From contig OX439000.1 in assembly GCA_949316495.1 (NCBI GenBank), forward strand, positions 74,344,570 to 74,408,569: a stretch of DNA of 64,000 nucleotides. The letters run 5' to 3'. Below, in pieces: positions 34,825 to 46,800 of this stretch. The first letter of the stretch is position 1. Every line of letters starts with the position of its first letter. This stretch comes from Amphiduros pacificus (Eukaryota > Annelida > Polychaeta > Phyllodocida > Hesionidae). The notes beneath the pieces were generated by a model that did not search any database, was not told the origin of the DNA, and worked only from the letters and a program-made list of their open reading frames with translations. A program made the translations under genes and the position numbers.

Positions 34825-37800
34825 ATGGAAGTGTGCGTGGATTGTGTAGAGTCTGCTGTCAATGCAGAATTGGGAGGTGAGGCCCAAAATAGCAACTAAC
34901 ATTACTAAAGTACAGAGCTCTGTAATTACTAAAGTACAGAGCTCTGTAATTATATACAGCCCTTAGAGCTGCAAGAAACATGTTATAAGAAAGGTTCTGT
35001 CCTGTTAGTCTGTGTACTATATTACTCAGAGACGATGAGGGCTAATGTGTAAATATTTGACGGGGGTGGGGGGGGGGGGATACTTTCATAATTTTAACCC
35101 GCGGAGGCTGGGTTGGAATTGAAAAATCCAGATTACCTGATTTAGGGATATATTCTATCTCCATTAGTACCATGATTTAGGACTGACTTAAATTTTGATA
35201 TCCTGATTTTGAGATGATGCAAAGTTAAAATGATACCCTGACTTTGGGGTGATGCGATAAGAAAATCATACCCTGTTTTTTTTAGTTCTATGAAAGTAAC
35301 CCCCACAGTCAGCCAGCTCAGCGATTTCTGTGTGCATGTCACAAATATGTAGCAGTGTTGAATAGTTTAGTTTAATACTTAGCATATAGGACAGAGACAG
35401 AGAGTGGCTGGGGACTTTCTCTTGTGCCGTGAAAACAAATAAACACTTTTAACATTTTGAAAGACAGTGGAATTACAAGATGGCATGTGAGACACAACAT
35501 CCAGCTCAATTGCAATTAGTGGTGGGTATTATAACACAAACTTTTGGATCGATATGTACTTCTGAGGGGCCTGCAGATCACGGACCTGTGCGTCAGTGTC
35601 ACAGACCAGACTGGCAGACACCTCAACTGCATAAATAAACATAGAATTGAAATATTTTTTGCAAAGGTAGAATATATGCCAGTCAGTGTAGTCTACATTT
35701 ATAGCAACATCAAAATGATGAGAAAATATAAAAATCATTTTCAAAAAGGAAACTGTATAAAAATTCTTTTAAAAAAAAAAGACTTTCTTGTTAATGGGAC
35801 AAAATGTTTTTATATTTTAGGTTCTTTGTTCATGATAGGGGCTGCTGGGCCCCTAATTTAAGAAAAGCAAATTCACTGATAGAGATCCTCGTGCTAATTA
35901 TACAGATACATTGAAATTTTCCTTTCATGTGTATTTTTTATGTTAAATATGGAATAGTGTAATTGTGTGTCACTATGTTTTAGGTGCCAAAAGAGTAGAA
36001 CTATGTGCAAATCTGGTAGAGGGTGGAACAACACCAAGTGCAGGTAGGAATTTATAAATATGCCACACTTTGTATTTTGATAATGACCATTTTCCTGGCA
36101 CAGATTCATCAGGCCAAGAAAAATGGTTTAATGCATTATTGATCAGCATCAAAAAACTGCAATTTCTCAGTTTATATAGGAAATATTAAGAAAGCAATAA
36201 TGGTGGATGATATTGAATATTATATTGATTTTCAGCATTCTTCAAAATTAATGCTATTCAGGCCAGTAACCTGTGGTACATAAAATATTTTTTTTATAAA
36301 ATGTGAAATTTTATAGCAAACATTTACCCTAAGCACCAGGCATAGTCTAAAAACCTTTTATTTTTGGCAAATGTTAAATTATAAGTTGGATTTAACCAGG
36401 AATGCTGAGGGTGATGAAACAGACAATCAAGATTCCAGTATTTGTGATGATACGACCAAGAGGAGGGGATTTCTTGTACACAGACCATGAATATGATGTC
36501 ATGATTGCTGATCTCAAATTGCTCAAAGATCTTGGTGCTGATGGCATAGTAATTGGTATTCTCAACAGGTGAGCATCACCCACTGTCTCCTAAAGCTTAA
36601 GAGAATGGGTAAATATGTTCTTACCTCTTCTTAAAACTTTCACATAAGTGAAAATTATTTCGATCAAATCATAATATGAACAGATATTCTCTTTGATAAA
36701 ATTACCGGTGGTCATTTATATTTAAATATTTTATCTTTTATCCATTTTCAGTGATGGTACAATAGATATTGATAGATGCAAAGAACTTATAGGTTGGTAT
36801 ACTCCAATAAATTTTCCTTCTTTTTTTGGTCAGATATATTTGAAAATTATGGATGCCTAATTCATAATTATTGATTTTCAGATTTGGCCAGGCCCTTACC
36901 AGTTACATTTCATAGAGGCAAGTTCTAATTAATCATTCATTTGACATATGTGTAATTTTTCTATTATTAGATATGCAACAGCTATCAAGGAAACTCAAGA
37001 AAGATATAAGATATCCCTCATTTATACAGCACATTGTCTTTATTTAAACAAATATTTTATTGATCTATCAGATACAGTTATAAGATTTATCGGTAAACTT
37101 TTTTCCCAGAGTGAATTTACCACCAAAGAAAATAATTTGTCTTTATAGACAGTAACATGAAGTTTTCTGGTTTTGGATGTCAGTTGGGTTAAGTGTAGAT
37201 TTTGTTGTTGTGATCTGCAGCTATAGATATGACATGCAATATCAGTCAGGCACTGGAAGATGTAATAGCCATGGGTTGTAGCCGCGTGCTGACCAGTGGT
37301 GGCGAGGTGACCGCCATGGAGGGCATTCACGTCATTAGTGATCTCATACAACAGGTAATGTACCTCATTGAAATATTTCTTGAAACAAATAGATATTAGA
37401 TTTTCTTTTTCTTTTTAAGGCACCATTATCATACTAAATTTATCAGGAAATAATCATACTTTTTATAATGAAGAAATATGAAATATTTTTGATAATGAAA
37501 GAGGATATATAGGATTGGTGACAACTGTCTTTGTCAGTCAAGTTGATGATTCATGCTTTTGTTAAAGTAATACTAATTTTGATGTTTACTTATATCCATG
37601 AGTTTATTTATAATTCCTATATTCAGGCCAAGGGTCGCATCACAGTGATGCCTGGTGGGGGAATCACTGAGCGTAACCTCCGCCGGATACTGGACACGAC
37701 TGGGGCTAAGGAATTCCATGCGTCTGCCCGCATGACAATGCCGTCAAACATGGAATACAGAAATACTCACGTCACTATGGGAGCAGCATTCTCACCGCCA

Positions 37801-37872
37801 GAATTCAGCTTTAAAGTCACAGACCCAAATCGTGTTAAGAGCATGATATCATTGAGGAAAGGAAATCTGTAA
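34825..37872 (+). CDS. CUTC: CUTC, copper homeostasis protein CutC homologue
   Basis: A CutC-family TIM-barrel protein, Cu(I)-binding and implicated in copper homeostasis; its exact biochemical role in animals is unsettled. Seven coding exons with consistent phases: 34825-34876, 35984-36043, 36400-36568, 36752-36792, 36882-36917, 37221-37354, 37627-37872; 245 codons plus TAA (human 273, with a 27-residue N-terminal extension lacking here). The ATG follows an in-frame TAA at 34804 and aligns with human Met28. Family motifs: MEVCVDCVESA (1-11), VELCANLVEGGTTPSAG (22-38), IPVFVMIRPRGGDF (49-62), PLPVTFHRAID (112-122), SRVLTSGG and RITVMPGGGIT (168-178). Cys4 and Cys25 correspond to human Cys31 and Cys52, proposed copper ligands. 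Intron 5 has a GC donor (GAG|GCAAGT); the others are GT-AG. Divergent neighbour of COX15. Confidence 0.95.
34901..34948 (+). repeat. 24 bp tandem duplication in CUTC intron 1
   Basis: Two identical 24 bp units, each containing the perfect 14 bp palindrome TACAGAGCTCTGTA. It lies 24 bp into intron 1. Confidence 0.9.
35072..35305. mobile_element. MITE-like element in CUTC intron 1
   Basis: A ~234 bp segment with imperfect terminal inverted repeats: left GGGGGGATACTTTCATA, right TATGAAAGTAACCCCCA (reverse complement TGGGGGTTACTTTCATA). A G-rich tract immediately precedes or overlaps the left end (35062-35079). No coding capacity. A target duplication could not be fixed because of the G-run. It may be a small non-autonomous DNA transposon; the family is unknown. 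Confidence 0.5.
36918..37220 (+). other. GC-AG intron 5 of CUTC
   Basis: The intron begins GCAAGT after ..CATAGAG and ends CTGCAG. Using it joins FHR to AID in frame and matches the CutC family (VTFHRAFD in human). The strong flanking match to the U1 consensus is typical of GC donors. Confidence 0.85.
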
Positions 37873-39525
37873 TGCTTGCTTTCTCATCAGGAAATCCTGC
37901 CAGGACAATGCTTATTAAGATGATTTACTGGACTATTTGGTTGTTAATATTTTCATGCTCAGCTCTGATGCAGTTTTTGCCATCAGTTTCCTCAAATATT
38001 TATTTAATTTATACCACAGGGACTTCATTAGGCCTTTTGCATGTAAACATATCATATTCCACAAACTGTGAAAAAGTATTCCTCAAAGATCTTCTATTTT
38101 TATAACAAATATATTTCATTCAATTCCTCATTACATATTATCAGTTATAATTATGTATCTTTACTGTTGTCTCAATCAGCCCATAGATTGATATAATTGA
38201 GATCCAGAACAGACTCTTATCATTTTAAAATAAAACTGTGCTGCTCAATATCAACTAAAATGAAAAATAAACGCAACTATAAATAAAACATTTTTGTGTA
38301 ATTTATAACTGAAAATGCAGCGAAAAGGAATAATGTTTTTTTTCAAATTTCATTAAGGTGATGTACAGACATTATCGGCATTTCGTCATAGTTATGTTTG
38401 TTTTGAATAATGTTAGACCAGATTGTTTAATCAATTCAATAAGCAGTTTAGAGATAGTAAACCCTTTTCTTTTCCAGGTCTGTTTCCTACTTTACTGAAG
38501 TTGTTGTTTACATATGATTTTACTGATAATTTTATTCAAAATATCACTCTGTGTTCACTTTGTGTTTGCTTTGTGTTTGCTTTGTGTTAAACTGCACTAC
38601 AGTATGATTAAAATGGTAACGATTTGTAATTAAGATACTTGCAGTGCAATAACTAAATGCCGCATTGTAATATTCATTGTATCTTATATAATTCAGGAAG
38701 GCTATTGCTAATTTTGGCATGTTTTCACTACATCGTGCAATTGCAGGTTTTCATTGTATTTTTTTAAATGATTGGATTTTAGAGAGTTTTTTGTGCACTT
38801 CCAATGTTAATTGTGCACTTCCAGTATGTTGTTTTGAATAGGGCAGGATGGCAACTCGCAATCGGCCTATGGTTAGTTTTGGTAAATACATGTTAAAAAT
38901 GCACGAACTGATATATTAAAAGTTTTTACAGATGAAAAATATTGCACCATGAATCATTTGAGAAACAAGGCATTCTGGAGGACAGTGTTTTGCATGAACT
39001 GGATTTTATATTTTATTTGCTGACAAAGTGGAAGGAGCTAGACTTAGCTATGTGTATGGCTATGATGCAAATTAATGAAATATTTCCAAACTTTCCTAAT
39101 TGAATGGGACCAATAATGTAACAGACATCAGTGAGATTTTTTTCCTGGACAATCCAGGTCAACCAGTATGAATTAAGCAAAACTGTACCAGCTAAGTGTG
39201 AAGAAAATTACCTCTTTGGAGTTTAATAAATTTATTTTGTTAAAGTAAATATATGACTTTTGTGTTTGTGCAATCAGAAGTTGGATTTTGTTTATCCAAC
39301 GGATTTGAAGAAAGGTTTCAAACTCCACCAGAGGACGACGTATGATTTATCACATCTGAAAGTATAAGAAGTCTATTTTGTCTCTATGGGTGGACAGTAT
39401 GGAAAGGTTTAGTTTTATTGATTATATTGCACCTAGAGGGCACTGGTTAATTGCAGTGACCCCTGGTGGATATTTTAACCGGAAATGAGGCCCACATAGA
39501 TTTGTTTACATTTGATTCTCAAGAG
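37873..39525. other. CUTC 3' UTR and intergenic DNA
   Basis: No further gene is seen. Candidate plus-strand AATAAA signals lie near 38228, 38266 and 39226. The last ~100 bases have the GC balance and wording of the adjacent satellite flank (for example CACCTAGAGGGCACTGG), but no repeat unit starts before about 39524. Confidence 0.5.
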
Positions 39526-40000
39526 GCCTCGGACCACTATTACAATGTCCCATTGAAAACCATAGTAAATGCCTCACCTTCAAAAATTCATACAAAATAT
39601 TCGTATCGACCTAGGGTATTTTGAAAAATACTTATAAGATGGCAAAAATATTTATCTTTCTAAAAGCAGAGTATGAAGTTAGGTTGACCATTGACATTTT
39701 TTGCTAGGATCTGTTAAAGCGCCACCTATCTTGAAAACAAAGAACAGAACATGGCAATATAGAAATGAGCCCCTCATAGCAAAGATCAATATATAGTCCC
39801 TTCAATTATTCTCATTATTTTTCTAATAACTTTGACAAAACAAGCCATTATTGTGCTATTAAATATCACGATTCATTTTATGTCTAATGTGATCTGCATC
39901 TCGTTATTATCATGTATAATAAGGGGGAGTAGGAAATTATCAAGCACTACTTTCGTATGCCCTGGTCCCACATATCAAATAGTAGACTCAGGTCTAATAG
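39526..40000 (+). repeat. First A module (475 bp)
   Basis: It begins GCCTCGGACCACTATTAC and ends CTCAGGTCTAATAG. A carries GCGCCACCTATCTTG, and B carries the similar TGCCACCTATTGGCTCC, a hint that the two modules share distant ancestry. An 82-codon frame without an ATG start spans the A/B border in each A-containing copy and is regarded as chance. Confidence 0.9.
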
Positions 40001-40890
40001 AGATCAAATATAGACCTAAATGCAACTTTATGCCAATTATAGTCATCTATGATATTACCCTAATTAAGTGCAGGTGTTAAAACAAGCATGCATGCTTACC
40101 TATATACCATAGTGCCACCTATTGGCTCCCCTGGTCTTACCAGATTAGAGTACCATTCAGGGCATTTTGGTGCCACACAATAAGGGATGATTAAAACTAG
40201 TATTTCATTTTATATTGACTTCAAACTTTCAAAATCAAATTGTAAAGTAGGGATGCACATGTATAAATTTTAAATAACTACGCAAAAGAATTTTTTAATG
40301 CCAAAAAAAATCAAAAACTTTTTAAGAAATCATGAAAAAATGCTATTTTGTGCTGTAAAATGTTGTTTTGAGTCGATATTATAGGATAAAGAGTACAAAA
40401 TGATACTTTATTATGCAAATTATTTAAATTTGAATGTTACCTTCTGATTTCATGCATAATTTATGAAATATTAAAAATAGAGATCCCTCTAAGAGCAATA
40501 TATTAGGATATTACACAGAAAACAGAGAGTCTGAGAGCATGCATTTTGCCTAATTGATGAGCATGAAGTTCACAATGGACATTTTATACAGCTTTTTCTT
40601 ATACATCTTCACATTGTAAACTCTCTCTGCTGTGTATATTTATTATATAAAATACACCTATTGACTTGTGCAGCATGTGGTCCAGGTGCCAATAGAGCAT
40701 GCACTTCAATATAGAGGTTTATAGGGGTTGTTGGCATTGTCATACATTATATCAGGCAAAAAGGGACCTGATATGGATTAAACTACACTGGATCTATTTC
40801 CTATTTACATAAATTTACTAAATTAATTGACAAATCACTGCTCAAAAGATTCACAGTTGAAAGTTAAACTCCATGCTGTTTGCCTATTAG
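40001..40890 (+). repeat. First B module (890 bp)
   Basis: It begins AGATCAAATATAGACC and ends TTTGCCTATTAG. It contains a perfect 14 bp palindrome AAGCATGCATGCTT (around 40083-40096), repeated in every B copy, and a near-repeat of AGAGATC (AGAGATCCCTCTAAG) in its middle. Confidence 0.9.
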
Positions 40891-43800
40891 AGATCAAATA
40901 TAGACCTAAATGCAACTTTATGCCAATTATAGTCATCTATGATATTACCCTAATTAAGTGCAGGTGTTAAAACAAGCATGCATGCTTACCTATATACCAT
41001 AGTGCCACCTATTGGCTCCCCTGGTCTTACCAGATTAGAGTACCATTCAGGGCATTTTGGTGCCACACAATAAGGGATGATTAAAACTAGTATTTCATTT
41101 TATATTGACTTCAAACTTTCAAAATCAAATTGTAAAGTAGGGATGCACATGTATAAATTTTAAATAACTACGCAAAAGAATTTTTTAATGCCAAAAAAAA
41201 TCAAAAACTTTTTAAGAAATCATGAAAAAATGCTATTTTGTGCTGTAAAATGTTGTTTTGAGTCGATATTATAGGATAAAGAGTACAAAATGATACTTTA
41301 TTATGCAAATTATTTAAATTTGAATGTTACCTTCTGATTTCATGCATAATTTATGAAATATTAAAAATAGAGATCCCTCTAAGAGCAATATATTAGGATA
41401 TTACACAGAAAACAGAGAGTCTGAGAGCATGCATTTTGCCTAATTGATGAGCATGAAGTTCACAATGGACATTTTATACAGCTTTTTCTTATACATCTTC
41501 ACATTGTAAACTCTCTCTGCTGTGTATATTTATTATATAAAATACACCTATTGACTTGTGCAGCATGTGGTCCAGGTGCCAATAGAGCATGCACTTCAAT
41601 ATAGAGGTTTATAGGGGTTGTTGGCATTGTCATACATTATATCAGGCAAAAAGGGACCTGATATGGATTAAACTACACTGGATCTATTTCCTATTTACAT
41701 AAATTTACTAAATTAATTGACAAATCACTGCTCAAAAGATTCACAGTTGAAAGTTAAACTCCATGCTGTTTGCCTATTAGGCCTCGGACCACTATTACAA
41801 TGTCCCATTGAAAACCATAGTAAATGCCTCACCTTCAAAAATTCATACAAAATATTCGTATCGACCTAGGGTATTTTGAAAAATACTTATAAGATGGCAA
41901 AAATATTTATCTTTCTAAAAGCAGAGTATGAAGTTAGGTTGACCATTGACATTTTTTGCTAGGATCTGTTAAAGCGCCACCTATCTTGAAAACAAAGAAC
42001 AGAACATGGCAATATAGAAATGAGCCCCTCATAGCAAAGATCAATATATAGTCCCTTCAATTATTCTCATTATTTTTCTAATAACTTTGACAAAACAAGC
42101 CATTATTGTGCTATTAAATATCACGATTCATTTTATGTCTAATGTGATCTGCATCTCGTTATTATCATGTATAATAAGGGGGAGTAGGAAATTATCAAGC
42201 ACTACTTTCGTATGCCCTGGTCCCACATATCAAATAGTAGACTCAGGTCTAATAGAGATCAAATATAGACCTAAATGCAACTTTATGCCAATTATAGTCA
42301 TCTATGATATTACCCTAATTAAGTGCAGGTGTTAAAACAAGCATGCATGCTTACCTATATACCATAGTGCCACCTATTGGCTCCCCTGGTCTTACCAGAT
42401 TAGAGTACCATTCAGGGCATTTTGGTGCCACACAATAAGGGATGATTAAAACTAGTATTTCATTTTATATTGACTTCAAACTTTCAAAATCAAATTGTAA
42501 AGTAGGGATGCACATGTATAAATTTTAAATAACTACGCAAAAGAATTTTTTAATGCCAAAAAAAATCAAAAACTTTTTAAGAAATCATGAAAAAATGCTA
42601 TTTTGTGCTGTAAAATGTTGTTTTGAGTCGATATTATAGGATAAAGAGTACAAAATGATACTTTATTATGCAAATTATTTAAATTTGAATGTTACCTTCT
42701 GATTTCATGCATAATTTATGAAATATTAAAAATAGAGATCCCTCTAAGAGCAATATATTAGGATATTACACAGAAAACAGAGAGTCTGAGAGCATGCATT
42801 TTGCCTAATTGATGAGCATGAAGTTCACAATGGACATTTTATACAGCTTTTTCTTATACATCTTCACATTGTAAACTCTCTCTGCTGTGTATATTTATTA
42901 TATAAAATACACCTATTGACTTGTGCAGCATGTGGTCCAGGTGCCAATAGAGCATGCACTTCAATATAGAGGTTTATAGGGGTTGTTGGCATTGTCATAC
43001 ATTATATCAGGCAAAAAGGGACCTGATATGGATTAAACTACACTGGATCTATTTCCTATTTACATAAATTTACTAAATTAATTGACAAATCACTGCTCAA
43101 AAGATTCACAGTTGAAAGTTAAACTCCATGCTGTTTGCCTATTAGAGATCAAATATAGACCTAAATGCAACTTTATGCCAATTATAGTCATCTATGATAT
43201 TACCCTAATTAAGTGCAGGTGTTAAAACAAGCATGCATGCTTACCTATATACCATAGTGCCACCTATTGGCTCCCCTGGTCTTACCAGATTAGAGTACCA
43301 TTCAGGGCATTTTGGTGCCACACAATAAGGGATGATTAAAACTAGTATTTCATTTTATATTGACTTCAAACTTTCAAAATCAAATTGTAAAGTAGGGATG
43401 CACATGTATAAATTTTAAATAACTACGCAAAAGAATTTTTTAATGCCAAAAAAAATCAAAAACTTTTTAAGAAATCATGAAAAAATGCTATTTTGTGCTG
43501 TAAAATGTTGTTTTGAGTCGATATTATAGGATAAAGAGTACAAAATGATACTTTATTATGCAAATTATTTAAATTTGAATGTTACCTTCTGATTTCATGC
43601 ATAATTTATGAAATATTAAAAATAGAGATCCCTCTAAGAGCAATATATTAGGATATTACACAGAAAACAGAGAGTCTGAGAGCATGCATTTTGCCTAATT
43701 GATGAGCATGAAGTTCACAATGGACATTTTATACAGCTTTTTCTTATACATCTTCACATTGTAAACTCTCTCTGCTGTGTATATTTATTATATAAAATAC

Positions 43801-46800
43801 ACCTATTGACTTGTGCAGCATGTGGTCCAGGTGCCAATAGAGCATGCACTTCAATATAGAGGTTTATAGGGGTTGTTGGCATTGTCATACATTATATCAG
43901 GCAAAAAGGGACCTGATATGGATTAAACTACACTGGATCTATTTCCTATTTACATAAATTTACTAAATTAATTGACAAATCACTGCTCAAAAGATTCACA
44001 GTTGAAAGTTAAACTCCATGCTGTTTGCCTATTAGGCCTCGGACCACTATTACAATGTCCCATTGAAAACCATAGTAAATGCCTCACCTTCAAAAATTCA
44101 TACAAAATATTCGTATCGACCTAGGGTATTTTGAAAAATACTTATAAGATGGCAAAAATATTTATCTTTCTAAAAGCAGAGTATGAAGTTAGGTTGACCA
44201 TTGACATTTTTTGCTAGGATCTGTTAAAGCGCCACCTATCTTGAAAACAAAGAACAGAACATGGCAATATAGAAATGAGCCCCTCATAGCAAAGATCAAT
44301 ATATAGTCCCTTCAATTATTCTCATTATTTTTCTAATAACTTTGACAAAACAAGCCATTATTGTGCTATTAAATATCACGATTCATTTTATGTCTAATGT
44401 GATCTGCATCTCGTTATTATCATGTATAATAAGGGGGAGTAGGAAATTATCAAGCACTACTTTCGTATGCCCTGGTCCCACATATCAAATAGTAGACTCA
44501 GGTCTAATAGAGATCAAATATAGACCTAAATGCAACTTTATGCCAATTATAGTCATCTATGATATTACCCTAATTAAGTGCAGGTGTTAAAACAAGCATG
44601 CATGCTTACCTATATACCATAGTGCCACCTATTGGCTCCCCTGGTCTTACCAGATTAGAGTACCATTCAGGGCATTTTGGTGCCACACAATAAGGGATGA
44701 TTAAAACTAGTATTTCATTTTATATTGACTTCAAACTTTCAAAATCAAATTGTAAAGTAGGGATGCACATGTATAAATTTTAAATAACTACGCAAAAGAA
44801 TTTTTTAATGCCAAAAAAAATCAAAAACTTTTTAAGAAATCATGAAAAAATGCTATTTTGTGCTGTAAAATGTTGTTTTGAGTCGATATTATAGGATAAA
44901 GAGTACAAAATGATACTTTATTATGCAAATTATTTAAATTTGAATGTTACCTTCTGATTTCATGCATAATTTATGAAATATTAAAAATAGAGATCCCTCT
45001 AAGAGCAATATATTAGGATATTACACAGAAAACAGAGAGTCTGAGAGCATGCATTTTGCCTAATTGATGAGCATGAAGTTCACAATGGACATTTTATACA
45101 GCTTTTTCTTATACATCTTCACATTGTAAACTCTCTCTGCTGTGTATATTTATTATATAAAATACACCTATTGACTTGTGCAGCATGTGGTCCAGGTGCC
45201 AATAGAGCATGCACTTCAATATAGAGGTTTATAGGGGTTGTTGGCATTGTCATACATTATATCAGGCAAAAAGGGACCTGATATGGATTAAACTACACTG
45301 GATCTATTTCCTATTTACATAAATTTACTAAATTAATTGACAAATCACTGCTCAAAAGATTCACAGTTGAAAGTTAAACTCCATGCTGTTTGCCTATTAG
45401 GCCTCGGACCACTATTACAATGTCCCATTGAAAACCATAGTAAATGCCTCACCTTCAAAAATTCATACAAAATATTCGTATCGACCTAGGGTATTTTGAA
45501 AAATACTTATAAGATGGCAAAAATATTTATCTTTCTAAAAGCAGAGTATGAAGTTAGGTTGACCATTGACATTTTTTGCTAGGATCTGTTAAAGCGCCAC
45601 CTATCTTGAAAACAAAGAACAGAACATGGCAATATAGAAATGAGCCCCTCATAGCAAAGATCAATATATAGTCCCTTCAATTATTCTCATTATTTTTCTA
45701 ATAACTTTGACAAAACAAGCCATTATTGTGCTATTAAATATCACGATTCATTTTATGTCTAATGTGATCTGCATCTCGTTATTATCATGTATAATAAGGG
45801 GGAGTAGGAAATTATCAAGCACTACTTTCGTATGCCCTGGTCCCACATATCAAATAGTAGACTCAGGTCTAATAGAGATCAAATATAGACCTAAATGCAA
45901 CTTTATGCCAATTATAGTCATCTATGATATTACCCTAATTAAGTGCAGGTGTTAAAACAAGCATGCATGCTTACCTATATACCATAGTGCCACCTATTGG
46001 CTCCCCTGGTCTTACCAGATTAGAGTACCATTCAGGGCATTTTGGTGCCACACAATAAGGGATGATTAAAACTAGTATTTCATTTTATATTGACTTCAAA
46101 CTTTCAAAATCAAATTGTAAAGTAGGGATGCACATGTATAAATTTTAAATAACTACGCAAAAGAATTTTTTAATGCCAAAAAAAATCAAAAACTTTTTAA
46201 GAAATCATGAAAAAATGCTATTTTGTGCTGTAAAATGTTGTTTTGAGTCGATATTATAGGATAAAGAGTACAAAATGATACTTTATTATGCAAATTATTT
46301 AAATTTGAATGTTACCTTCTGATTTCATGCATAATTTATGAAATATTAAAAATAGAGATCCCTCTAAGAGCAATATATTAGGATATTACACAGAAAACAG
46401 AGAGTCTGAGAGCATGCATTTTGCCTAATTGATGAGCATGAAGTTCACAATGGACATTTTATACAGCTTTTTCTTATACATCTTCACATTGTAAACTCTC
46501 TCTGCTGTGTATATTTATTATATAAAATACACCTATTGACTTGTGCAGCATGTGGTCCAGGTGCCAATAGAGCATGCACTTCAATATAGAGGTTTATAGG
46601 GGTTGTTGGCATTGTCATACATTATATCAGGCAAAAAGGGACCTGATATGGATTAAACTACACTGGATCTATTTCCTATTTACATAAATTTACTAAATTA
46701 ATTGACAAATCACTGCTCAAAAGATTCACAGTTGAAAGTTAAACTCCATGCTGTTTGCCTATTAGAGATCAAATATAGACCTAAATGCAACTTTATGCCA

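Noticed and set aside
39832-40080. An 82-codon frame repeated identically ten times through the A/B satellite
   Set aside because: It has no ATG start (TTG), crosses the A/B border, shows no domain, and is repeated only because the satellite is. Identity reflects homogenisation, not selection.
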